Positions 42,034-49,528 of a stretch of 56,914 nt of DNA are shown piece by piece. Source of the DNA: Ruminococcaceae bacterium OttesenSCG-928-D13 (GTDB taxonomy: Bacteria > Bacillota > Clostridia > Oscillospirales > Ruminococcaceae); the NCBI GenBank assembly GCA_030266915.1, contig JAJDIZ010000002.1, positions 1-56,914 of the forward strand, given 5' to 3'. Position numbers and translations under genes: made by a program. The stretch's first letter is position 1. Every line of letters begins with the position of its first letter. Below the pieces are notes generated by a model. It did not search any database, had not been told where the DNA came from, and saw only the letters and a program-made list of their open reading frames with translations.

Positions 42034-42140
42034 AATAATGTCCTCCTTTATAATTTTTTGTTTCATCTATTGAAACACACCCCCGGTTTGTCCGGGTTGG
42101 TGTGGAAAAAATTTCCAAGTTTGGTACATTGCCGAGGCTG

Positions 42141-42521
42141 TTATTCGCCTACAGCGGCGGCATAGATGTCGCCAATGAGGTCGCTCTCGCCGGTGCCACA
42201 GAAGGTGGAAATGAGGCAATCGACACCCAAGCCCTCATCTTTGGGGATACAGAGCGTGAAATCCGTTACCCGCATGGTCTTGATGCGCTCATTAGGGATG
42301 CCCTGCTTACGAAGCCGGACAATGGTCTCGTCGGCCCACGATTCCCCTTCCTCGCCCAGCGCGGGAAAAATAATCACCCGTTCGCTGACCTCAATATCAT
42401 GGAAAAAGGGTTGAACGTCGCCACGGATGCGGTGAATGGCTTTAAACCCCGAACGGACAAGCGCAATGGCATCAGTGAGCGTTGGTGTAAGAAAAACGAC
42501 GTTAGAAATAGACAAAGGCAT
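42141..42521 (-). CDS. Toprim-like domain protein
   Basis: A 126-aa protein with the strand-helix pattern of a small Toprim-like fold (SNVVFLTPTLTDAIALVRSGF, RVIIFPALGEEGESWADETIVRLRKQGI, then LGVDCLISTF). This suggests a stand-alone primase-type domain as found next to RepA-like helicases on plasmids and phages. The acidic ExxxDxD set is not cleanly visible, so activity is uncertain. The RBS GGAGAG lies within the end of the 343-aa gene 4 nt upstream, indicating coupling. Confidence 0.55.
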   Translation of the reverse strand: MPLSISNVVFLTPTLTDAIALVRSGFKAIHRIRGDVQPFFHDIEVSERVIIFPALGEEGESWADETIVRLRKQGIPNERIKTMRVTDFTLCIPKDEGLGVDCLISTFCGTGESDLIGDIYAAAVGE

Positions 42522-42524
42522 ATG

Positions 42525-43556
42525 TTAATTCTCTCCATCTTCGATAACATTCTGCCAACGAACGTTCGCAGATGGCATTGCGCTCTCTATTTTTTGGACA
42601 ATACTTCTTCCCCACGCCTCTTCGCTTTTTCCGAAAGAAAAAACAAAGAAGCCTGGATTTTTAAGTTTTTCCAGCGGTGGAATAGAAGTATAGAAGGTTA
42701 TATTCATCTTTTTTTCCGCCGCTGTTTCCTGTAACATATCCGCCATTTCTTTTGTTTTCACAATACCGACCATGTCAATCATTTTTTTTCCGTCAAGCAT
42801 GATTTTGCCATAGTAGTCTGTCTGCATCGGGGATTCTGTACTGAAAATGAGATTTTCATAATAAGAGAAATCCTCACACCCTTCCATGATATAAGCCATT
42901 TCTTCGACTACGTCTTCATCCTCTGGAAAGATATTGTCGCTATTGGTGAAAAGGCCCATGAAAGCCCAGCCAGCAGTGCGGCATCCACCCAAAATTTCCA
43001 CCTCGTAATATGTGCTTTTGAGTGCGCTCTCATCCTGCTTTACAAATGTGCGGTATTCATCCAAAGTATGACCCCGAAAATACCTCCCAGTGTCCTCATG
43101 GTTGTAAAAATACGCTTCAACAAATAGTATTCCGTCTCTAAACATTATTCTGCTGATACTCATGAAGTGGTGGTACACACTGGTGAGTATGTTGCACTCC
43201 ACTTCGATAGCCTTTTTCAAATTCCTTATATGGACTTTACCAGTGTGAGCAACTGGAATGGACATCACGACACTTCCAAACTCTTTATCCATGCTGAAAA
43301 AAACATCCTTTTTACAAACGGCATCTTTACAAACGGCATTGTGTTTCTCGAACTCATCAAAGGAATACATGTTCTGTTTGACCTTCCTTTTTCCCAGCTT
43401 TCTAACAGATGCGTTATACAGCATCTGCAAATCCATATAGGTAAGCATAAAAAAGGGAGCATCGTCCTCATTGAGCTTGCGAGGGGCGACAGGCGTGGAC
43501 TTCCCACTGTTGATTTTCTCGTAGTATTCTTCGATTTTTTTTAATTTCGTGTTCAT
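42525..43556 (-). CDS. hypothetical protein of the replication-like operon
   Basis: A 343-aa protein, AT-rich in codon use compared with the backbone, soluble, with many Asp/Glu/Tyr/Met residues. Two paralogous-looking Cys residues occur (HNAVCKDAVCKKD, residues about 75-84). I do not recognise a family. Its position between the 46-aa protein and the Toprim-like gene, with RBS GGAGG and tight spacing, places it in the early/replication operon driven from the 43838 promoter. An initiator or accessory replication role is only an inference from that position. Confidence 0.75.
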   Translation of the reverse strand: MNTKLKKIEEYYEKINSGKSTPVAPRKLNEDDAPFFMLTYMDLQMLYNASVRKLGKRKVKQNMYSFDEFEKHNAVCKDAVCKKDVFFSMDKEFGSVVMSIPVAHTGKVHIRNLKKAIEVECNILTSVYHHFMSISRIMFRDGILFVEAYFYNHEDTGRYFRGHTLDEYRTFVKQDESALKSTYYEVEILGGCRTAGWAFMGLFTNSDNIFPEDEDVVEEMAYIMEGCEDFSYYENLIFSTESPMQTDYYGKIMLDGKKMIDMVGIVKTKEMADMLQETAAEKKMNITFYTSIPPLEKLKNPGFFVFSFGKSEEAWGRSIVQKIESAMPSANVRWQNVIEDGEN

Positions 43557-43576
43557 TCTATATCCTCCATTTAATT

Positions 43577-43717
43577 TTATATTTGACTAAAAACGTAAAA
43601 AACATCCCTCTTATCGCTTGGGATGATGGCGTTCACATCATCCGGGGGTGCCCGTCCTCGGTATCTACCGAGATAGTTAGCACCTCTGTTAAGCGTAAGA
43701 AAGATGTATACAAACAT
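43577..43717 (-). CDS. 46-aa small protein, first gene of the replication-like operon
   Basis: A 46-codon ORF (MFVYIFLTLNRGANYLGRYR, then Pro/Asp-rich, ending VFSQI) has an excellent RBS, AAAGGAGG, 6 nt before its ATG. It lies between the strong minus-strand promoter and the 343-aa gene, whose own RBS begins just after its stop codon. The short hydrophobic N-terminus followed by Arg/Gly is not a known family. It could be a leader peptide or a small regulator. Confidence 0.6.
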   Translation of the reverse strand: MFVYIFLTLNRGANYLGRYRGRAPPDDVNAIIPSDKRDVFYVFSQI

Positions 43718-43809
43718 AATAAACCTCCTTTTATTTTTTCGTTATCACGCCCTTTCTGGTCGGCCGAAATGGTTTTATGTGAATGACGGGTGGGTCAACT
43801 GATAGGTGG

Positions 43810-43900
43810 ATTATACCATGATTCTTTGAATATGTCAAGCAAATATTGACGATATAATTTATTCGTCAATATTTATGTATTGACGCTTTCGTGTTGACGA
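43810..43900. promoter_or_regulatory. consensus promoter and repressor operators between divergent operons
   Basis: On the minus strand TTGACA (43838-43833), a 17-nt spacer and TATAAT (43815-43810) form a perfect sigma-A promoter for the replication-like operon. Next to it, AAATATTGACGA (43841-43852) and TCGTCAATATTT (43863-43874) make a perfect 12-bp inverted repeat. Two more TTGACG half-sites follow (43880, 43894). They lie upstream of the XRE gene and are likely its operators. Confidence 0.85.
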
Positions 43901-43941
43901 CAATATATGAGCGTGATATGATTGGTTTTGGAGGTGCGAAT

Positions 43942-44682
43942 ATGAAAGAGCAAGATTTAGGCGAAATAAGCATTTTTGGGCAACGGTTACGTGCATTGCG
44001 AAACTCTTGGAATCCTCCGATGTCCTCACAGGATTTAGCTACGGAACTTGGTTATAAATCTGATGCAACTGTCAGAAACTGGGAGAATCCAAAACGGCTT
44101 GACAAAAACAGCGAGGATGAAAAAAAATGGATAATGCCTCCCATTGATAAAATCGCACAAATAGCCGACATCTTTTCGTGCAGTGTAGATTATCTGTTGG
44201 GAAGAACGGATGTCATAAATGAAGAGCGATTAGAGGGTATGAGTGAAGATTTAAGTGAACTACATGCGACCCTATCCCGCTACGGCCTATATGGTGATAA
44301 GTTCTTTAACCTCATTCAAAAATATCTTAAAACAATGACAACGGCTATCGGTGACACGCCATTTGGCAAAAAAAACCTATTCTTCAACTATTTTGAGATG
44401 TTGACCATGATGGACGAAGCGACCCGCATATCGCTTCTGTTGCCTAAAAAAAATGATGTCAATGAATCATCCAATATTGTAGATGTAAGCAAAGTTGTCG
44501 TTGGCACAGCAAACGCAACACAACGCATTCACGGGTTCCATAAAAAAGCTCAAGACTCTTTTGCCCAATACTTCAAGATACTTTATGATATGACCGAGGA
44601 TGCCTATTTAGATATTGCCAAAAGTGATAGTGAGAAAAATGTCATCGCCGCAATAGTGAAAGCTCATACAGACCCGGTCTAA
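43942..44682 (+). CDS. XRE-family repressor with long C-terminal domain
   Basis: A 246-aa protein with an N-terminal Cro/CI-type HTH (FGQRLRALRNSWNPPMSSQDLATELGYKSDATVRNWE, to about residue 85 with FSCSVDYLLGRTD) and a helical C-terminal region of about 150 aa of unknown type. ATG 43942 is set by GGAGG 7 nt upstream; the frame is open further upstream through the operator repeats. It faces the replication-like operon across consensus promoter and operator sequences, the arrangement of a phage-type or element-type master repressor. Confidence 0.85.
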   Translation: MKEQDLGEISIFGQRLRALRNSWNPPMSSQDLATELGYKSDATVRNWENPKRLDKNSEDEKKWIMPPIDKIAQIADIFSCSVDYLLGRTDVINEERLEGMSEDLSELHATLSRYGLYGDKFFNLIQKYLKTMTTAIGDTPFGKKNLFFNYFEMLTMMDEATRISLLLPKKNDVNESSNIVDVSKVVVGTANATQRIHGFHKKAQDSFAQYFKILYDMTEDAYLDIAKSDSEKNVIAAIVKAHTDPV

Positions 44683-44706
44683 TATGTACCAGCCAGTATA
44701 AAGAGA

Positions 44707-44738
44707 AAAGGCCCTGCCATCATCGGCAGAGCCTTTTT
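44707..44738. terminator. bidirectional terminator between XRE repressor and tniQ
   Basis: AAAAGGC-CTGCC and GGCAG-GCCTTTTT form a hairpin with an A-run before and T-run after. It lies between the convergent repressor gene and the transposition operon. Confidence 0.8.
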
Positions 44739-44751
44739 GTTTTGGAAACCA

Positions 44752-45783
44752 TCACGATACCAACCCATAAATCTTTCCCCAGCGACGCACCGTTCCGGGG
44801 TCGATGCCCAACCTCCGTGCAATAGCCTTTTGGGGTTCTCCCTTTTCCAGCCCCTTGCGAATTTCTGCGATTCCGTCAACCTTCTTGGGTTTTGAAAATA
44901 GACTTTCAAAACCGATACCCATAAAATGTGCTACCTGTAAGATGAAGCGTGGGGCCGGGTTCTTGGCGTAACCAAAAGTTACAGTTAGGCGAAGCTGGCT
45001 CACATCATCATCAGGCACAAAATCATCATAGAACACCCGCATAGCCTCTGCCATTTCCCGTGTTTTCGTCCATCGTCCTGTCACTGGTCGCCAACCGTGC
45101 CGTTTTAAGCCCTCGTCCAGCACGGCGGTGTGTATGCCGCCATCGGCTTTCAAGTCCAGCGGCGAAGCCAAACAGGCACCATACAGCGCCGATAAATCGC
45201 GCTCTTGCTGGCTCGCCTCTCCCTGCCGGACGGCTGACAGTTCCATCCCCAGCAGGGCCGGGCGAAAAGTCACCTCGCAGTCGGTAAACGGCACACCCGT
45301 ATCACACAGCCAGCACCCGTGCGTTGTGCAGATGCGAAGGTCTACAAGCTGGTGTGCCCGGTGCCAGTAGGGTTCGCCATACTGGGCAATGTCATCATGA
45401 TAGCACTCCGGGCAGTAGCGGAAAAAGGGGTGCCGCTCACCGCTTATGGTGTTCATGCCTACCAGCATTACGGCCCTGCCGCCACCGTGGGTTAGTTCAT
45501 GTACAACATTTTGCTTGCGTTCGGCGCTCCAAAACCGGGCGTAGTAGGGTAGTAGTGTGTGCTGGACCAGTATATCTACAGGTTTCATATAAGGCGCATG
45601 CAGATTGCCCATGACAACCGCCAGTTCGGTTGCCAGTTCCAGTGACACCCTGCCCTTGTACCGGCCAAACAAATCACGGACGCTTTGGGTGGCACAATAA
45701 TTCCCGCTCCGAAGGTGATACCGGGAAAGCACCGAAAACCACAGTTCATCCGGGTAAGGTGTAGGCAGAAAAGACAGGCTCAT
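44752..45783 (-). CDS. tniQ: TniQ/TnsD family target-selector protein
   Basis: This 343-aa protein opens with the TniQ signature FLPTPYPDELWFSVLSRYHLRSG. It carries the zinc-binding motif YCPECYHDDIAQYGEPYWHRAHQL...CTTHGCWLC and ends in a homeodomain-like HTH (EPQKAIARRLGIDPGTVRRWG). TniQ/TnsD proteins choose the target site for Tn7-like elements, binding DNA directly or through guide complexes. It is shorter than classical TnsD (about 500 aa). Its start overlaps the tnsC stop in an ATGA. No Cas or guide-RNA locus is nearby, so direct DNA recognition is expected. Confidence 0.9.
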   Translation of the reverse strand: MSLSFLPTPYPDELWFSVLSRYHLRSGNYCATQSVRDLFGRYKGRVSLELATELAVVMGNLHAPYMKPVDILVQHTLLPYYARFWSAERKQNVVHELTHGGGRAVMLVGMNTISGERHPFFRYCPECYHDDIAQYGEPYWHRAHQLVDLRICTTHGCWLCDTGVPFTDCEVTFRPALLGMELSAVRQGEASQQERDLSALYGACLASPLDLKADGGIHTAVLDEGLKRHGWRPVTGRWTKTREMAEAMRVFYDDFVPDDDVSQLRLTVTFGYAKNPAPRFILQVAHFMGIGFESLFSKPKKVDGIAEIRKGLEKGEPQKAIARRLGIDPGTVRRWGKIYGLVS

Positions 45784-47081
45784 AATATGGCAACCTCCGT
45801 AACGTATTCGGCGAGAGCATCCACCACTGGCTTACCCTGCTTTTTGGCATCTACGACGATAGCCCGAAGGTCGGCCCTGCCGGTGGTTTGGTGTGGTTCC
45901 AAGCTTTGAGTATTAACATTCAAATCACCCGTACCCGGTTTTGGTGCTGTTCTCTGGCGCTTGGGGGTATCGTCCAGCGAAGCGAGAAAGCCGTCAACCA
46001 TCTGTAAACTGCCTTTGTAGGCCCGTTCCAGCGTGTCTATTGTTACGGCTTCCGTGCCGTCCATGATGGCCCGTTGCTGGGCATGGTAAATCAGCTTCAC
46101 CATAATATCGGGCACACCCTGCGTTTTGCGATAAATCCAGTTCGCAACCTCCGGGGTGAGGTCGGCAGAGTTCCGGGTGTACTGGTAGCGCCATAAGGAT
46201 TTTAACAAAAGCGAAAACTCGTCATTGTTCCCCAGCCGGTCATACACAAGGCCGGTGGCTCGGCGGGCACTCCGAAATTCAGCTTGCAGGGTGCCCAGCA
46301 CTTGCGGGGTGCCAACCATGCAGACGGACAAATGCGCGGAATTTATTAGCTGAACAATAAAATTTAATAGCCGGATTCCACCGCCGTTGCGTATGTGGGC
46401 AATGTTCTGTATCTCGTCCACCACCAAAAGGCCCAAGTTGATACTCTTGCTGATTTGGCTTATCTGGCTCACCATCATATCAGCGGATAGCCTGTTGGTC
46501 ACGGCTCGCTGGTGATGCGCTGTACCACTGGCACCATCTATCTGTAAGAGAATGTCAAGGCAAAGGGCTTTGATTGAAGCATCGGAGGGGGTCTGTACAA
46601 CAATGTAGGGTATCTGCTTACACACAAGCGGTTGCCCGTTGTAGGCTTCGTGCTCAATGACAGGTGGGAACAGGCCAAGCACCTGTTGAAGTGCCCGCGA
46701 TTTTCCCAGCCCGCTAATGCCGATAACGGAAAAGCTATTGCCACCACCTGTCGCGGCAGTGATGCGGCGGTTTTGAAGGTCTGTATAATTGGTGTGATAC
46801 TGCTGAACATCGGCCACGGTCAGTTTTTGGGCAAAGCTGTGTTGCATGGCGGCGCAGACTTGATAGTACAACTGTACGGTCATTTCAAGCGGCTGGTATA
46901 CTTCATATAACGTCCCCAACATCTGCAAGCGCACTTCTGCTGGTAACTGGCGGCTGGATTCGTCATAAGGCGGAAAGTGACCGAGAGCATCAACAAGGGC
47001 CTGCCCGCCCAGCGTAGGCGGTAGGGCCTCTATGAACGGGTTGCCGGGGTATGCCGGGTTTGGCGTATATACTGCTTTCAT
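45780..47081 (-). CDS. tnsC: TnsC-like AAA+ ATPase
   Basis: A 433-aa AAA+ protein with Walker A GISGLGKS (121-128), Walker B LLVVDEIQN (Asp222-Glu223), sensor-like VGTPQ and a C-terminal tail containing repeated Lys/Arg. TnsC forms ATP-dependent filaments on DNA and links target selection (TniQ) to the transposase (TnsB). It overlaps tnsB by 4 nt and tniQ by 4 nt, so all four genes make one translationally coupled operon. A truncated Tn5053-type TniB would be shorter; the length here fits TnsC. Confidence 0.92.
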   Translation of the reverse strand: MKAVYTPNPAYPGNPFIEALPPTLGGQALVDALGHFPPYDESSRQLPAEVRLQMLGTLYEVYQPLEMTVQLYYQVCAAMQHSFAQKLTVADVQQYHTNYTDLQNRRITAATGGGNSFSVIGISGLGKSRALQQVLGLFPPVIEHEAYNGQPLVCKQIPYIVVQTPSDASIKALCLDILLQIDGASGTAHHQRAVTNRLSADMMVSQISQISKSINLGLLVVDEIQNIAHIRNGGGIRLLNFIVQLINSAHLSVCMVGTPQVLGTLQAEFRSARRATGLVYDRLGNNDEFSLLLKSLWRYQYTRNSADLTPEVANWIYRKTQGVPDIMVKLIYHAQQRAIMDGTEAVTIDTLERAYKGSLQMVDGFLASLDDTPKRQRTAPKPGTGDLNVNTQSLEPHQTTGRADLRAIVVDAKKQGKPVVDALAEYVTEVAIL

Positions 47082-48934
47082 GCTCCATTCCCCCTTAAAA
47101 TCTCAAACACACTCGGCTCTTGGCGCTGTTCTGCGGCCCGGTTCGCCCGGATGCCCGTTGATATGGTCTTGACTGTCTGCGGCTCTACAGGTGTAGCCTG
47201 TGCCGCAATATCCTCAATGTCTGCAATCAAGGACACCCGCGCTTGCAACTCCTGTTGTTGATATTGAGATTTCAAGTTTTTTTCATCCTTCCGTAGCTGG
47301 GTCAGTTCGTCTAATGTCTTGCCCCTGTATTGGCTCTGAACGACTTCAAACGGCGTGTACACCATGCTCTCATACAGCCACACGGTGCCTATATCATCAG
47401 GATTGTACGCCACCGTCACCTTCTCTTTTCCCCTCATCCCTGCGGTCACAAACCGCTTGTTGTAGGCGCTGTTATTATAATGGATGCCGTTCACTTCAAG
47501 GCCCTTTTGGGTAAACCCGCCCTGTATGCGAGGCAACAAAGCCAACGTGAAGCGTCCAGCATCCACCGTGGGCAAGGCTCCCTCCGGCTGGGCCATACCA
47601 TGCAACCACAGTTTTGAAGCAACAGGCGGCACATCAGCCGCAATCTGGCTTTCCGTGCGCGGGTAGTTCTGCATTATGTGTTCAGAATTGTAATAAAGAA
47701 CGCACCGTATGACGATTGCCGTAAACTGCTCCAAATCCAAAGTGCTATCCTTGCGGTAATCATGCCCGCCGCGCTCTTGGAAGTCTGGTTCAATAACACC
47801 TTTCCCCTTCAAGTGCGGCTTGTAGGAAGTCTGCAACAGGTCAAACAGCTTTTCCACCGGGCCTTTGAGGTCAGGCCGGTAAGCAGGCAAGTTTACAATC
47901 TCTATCCCATATTCACTACACAGGTTTTCCAACACGTCACCGATAAACTCTTTGCCCCGGTCTGTGAGGATGCGCCGGGGTAGGTGGTGAGCGGGCCATT
48001 GCTCCGGGTCTATTTCGATTCCGTGTTGCTGGCAATACTCGGCCTTGTGCATGATGGTGTTCGCCAAAAGCATCCGCAAGCCGTGTTTGCCGCCCTCCAA
48101 GCCCACATACAAGCCAGTTATCATGTTGGTATGAGCATCCACCATCGTATAGATGATGGGGCGACCTATCACCTTGCGAGAAAATCGGCTGACAATATAG
48201 ATGTCGGCTATCGTTGCGTCCGTCATAAAAGTGCCGATTTCAGCGGCGTATTCCCTAACGCTCCCGGTAAAGGCTCTGTGGTTCCTCTGATAAGCCTTTA
48301 GCCCCTTGCGACTGATAGCTTCGTTCACGGGGTCACGGGTGGAGTAGAAAAAGTAGCGGAATTGGTGAAAAGATGGGTACGGCTCCTGTAGGGTGCCGTG
48401 GGCATCGGTATATTTTTCTTTGAGCATCAACGTGTAGGCATTTTTCAAGGTGTGTTGCAGAGGGGAATAGTAAAAACGGTTGAGCGCCCAGCGTATGTTT
48501 TTCTGGTCAGCGGTCAGCGGCGGTGGCTCCTTCTGCTGGCGCTCGGAAGGTAACAGGGCATTGCGGCTCTGCGCCACCCAATAGCGCCAGAGATAGCTTT
48601 TGACGGTCTGCATCCCTACACCCGCATAAACGGATACATCATGGATTATTCGGTTTCGATGGGCCTTGTTTGTGATGCACTCCACCGATAGTAATGGCTC
48701 TATCAGCGAATACCGTTTGTCGCGAGTTTCCTTCTGTCTGGGTTCCAATTCTTCATCCGTATAGGGAATACGGTATTCATTGGTGCTGACAGGCTCCATA
48801 TCATCCAGGATGTCATTATCCAACATGAACGGCATCCGACACCGCGAACAATCCACCACCCAGCTTGCAGGGTCAGACAGCACCAAAACCCGCACCGTCA
48901 GCCCAGCATCCCGTAAAATGTCATTCTCTCTCAT
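47078..48934 (-). CDS. tnsB: TnsB-like DDE transposase
   Basis: A transposase of about 618 aa of the Mu/TnsB/retroviral-integrase superfamily. An N-terminal CSRC motif (about 29) and HTH domains precede the catalytic core. The DDE residues can be read as Asp239 (MTDATIADIYIVSRF), Asp325 (LTDRGKEFIGD) and Glu361 (KGPVEKLFDLLQ). It is followed by a beta-barrel and a C-terminal tail thought to contact TnsC. It binds the transposon ends and performs 3' cleavage and strand transfer. I start at ATG 48934, since AAGGAGG is 7 nt upstream; a TTG at 48940 is also open. Confidence 0.95.
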   Translation of the reverse strand: MRENDILRDAGLTVRVLVLSDPASWVVDCSRCRMPFMLDNDILDDMEPVSTNEYRIPYTDEELEPRQKETRDKRYSLIEPLLSVECITNKAHRNRIIHDVSVYAGVGMQTVKSYLWRYWVAQSRNALLPSERQQKEPPPLTADQKNIRWALNRFYYSPLQHTLKNAYTLMLKEKYTDAHGTLQEPYPSFHQFRYFFYSTRDPVNEAISRKGLKAYQRNHRAFTGSVREYAAEIGTFMTDATIADIYIVSRFSRKVIGRPIIYTMVDAHTNMITGLYVGLEGGKHGLRMLLANTIMHKAEYCQQHGIEIDPEQWPAHHLPRRILTDRGKEFIGDVLENLCSEYGIEIVNLPAYRPDLKGPVEKLFDLLQTSYKPHLKGKGVIEPDFQERGGHDYRKDSTLDLEQFTAIVIRCVLYYNSEHIMQNYPRTESQIAADVPPVASKLWLHGMAQPEGALPTVDAGRFTLALLPRIQGGFTQKGLEVNGIHYNNSAYNKRFVTAGMRGKEKVTVAYNPDDIGTVWLYESMVYTPFEVVQSQYRGKTLDELTQLRKDEKNLKSQYQQQELQARVSLIADIEDIAAQATPVEPQTVKTISTGIRANRAAEQRQEPSVFEILRGNGA

Positions 48935-48936
48935 GG

Positions 48937-49314
48937 TCAAGCCTCCTTTTCAATGACGATGCCCCAATCGGTCACACCTTGTTGGTACCAATATTCCAGC
49001 GAGAGTTGTAACAGGTCAATCACGCTCTGACGGGGTAAGATATGCCGAAAAACACACTCGCGTACTGCCATAGTCCCATCTGTCTTTTTTATAAGAAAGT
49101 CGCTCATGTGCGAAGTTGGTGGCGCTGGCAGGTCTGACGGCAACGCGGTTTTTTTGAAATCAAGTGGTATGTTCATGGAAAACTCGGACACGTTTTCATC
49201 GGTGTTAAGCTGGCGGGCGTATGCCTCCATCAGCTTATCGTGACATCTGCATATCTGCTGGTTCTTATCGAGGCTGATTTTTGCGCAACGGTTTTTTTGG
49301 CTCGTTCTCCGCAT
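48937..49314 (-). CDS. tnsA: TnsA-like endonuclease domain protein, active site altered
   Basis: A 125-aa protein matching the TnsA N-terminal nuclease core: DKLMEAYARQLNTDENVSEF (catalytic-Glu helix), MSDFLIKKTDGTMAVREC (Asp plus third-motif strand) and LEYWYQQGVTDWGIVIEKE (the C-terminal YW...IVTE signature). It lacks the TnsA C-terminal HTH domain (full TnsA is about 270 aa). Where active TnsA has (E/Q)xK, this has REC, so the catalytic lysine is apparently replaced. TnsA cuts the 5' ends to allow cut-and-paste movement; without it Tn7-type elements make cointegrates. It is the first gene of the operon (RBS AGGAAGGAAA). Confidence 0.8.
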   Translation of the reverse strand: MRRTSQKNRCAKISLDKNQQICRCHDKLMEAYARQLNTDENVSEFSMNIPLDFKKTALPSDLPAPPTSHMSDFLIKKTDGTMAVRECVFRHILPRQSVIDLLQLSLEYWYQQGVTDWGIVIEKEA

Positions 49315-49328
49315 GGTGTTTCCTTCCT

Positions 49329-49429
49329 TTCAGTCCGGGGTCAATCCGGGTTCAGTCCGGCTTTTTCGGGATAAAAGGGCGTTTTGGGGGTTCAATCCGG
49401 GGTCAATCCGGGTTCAGTCCGGCTTTTTC
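49329..49429. repeat. two blocks of three 11-bp repeats near the island's right end
   Basis: Units of (T/G)TCA(A/G)TCCGG(G/C) occur three in a row at 49329-49361 and again at 49391-49423, each block followed by TTTTTC. The blocks are 62 bp apart. They lie between tnsA and the right 385-bp repeat, where a Tn7-like element carries its TnsB-binding sites. A CCCGG-ATAG-CCGGG hairpin and CCGGACTGACTG follow at 49490-49518. The remaining sequence of this gap (49315-49528) holds no gene. Confidence 0.75.
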
Positions 49430-49528
49430 AAAAATATCCTCACCTCTATTCTGACGAATTAACAGCCCTTTTTTCGCATATATTAAAAACCCGGATAGCC
49501 GGGATGCCGGACTGACTGAAAACCACTA

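Noticed and set aside
49329-49429. CRISPR array near the transposition operon
   Set aside because: The repeat units are 11 bp and directly adjacent, without unique spacers, and no cas gene is present, so a CRISPR-associated transposon is not supported.
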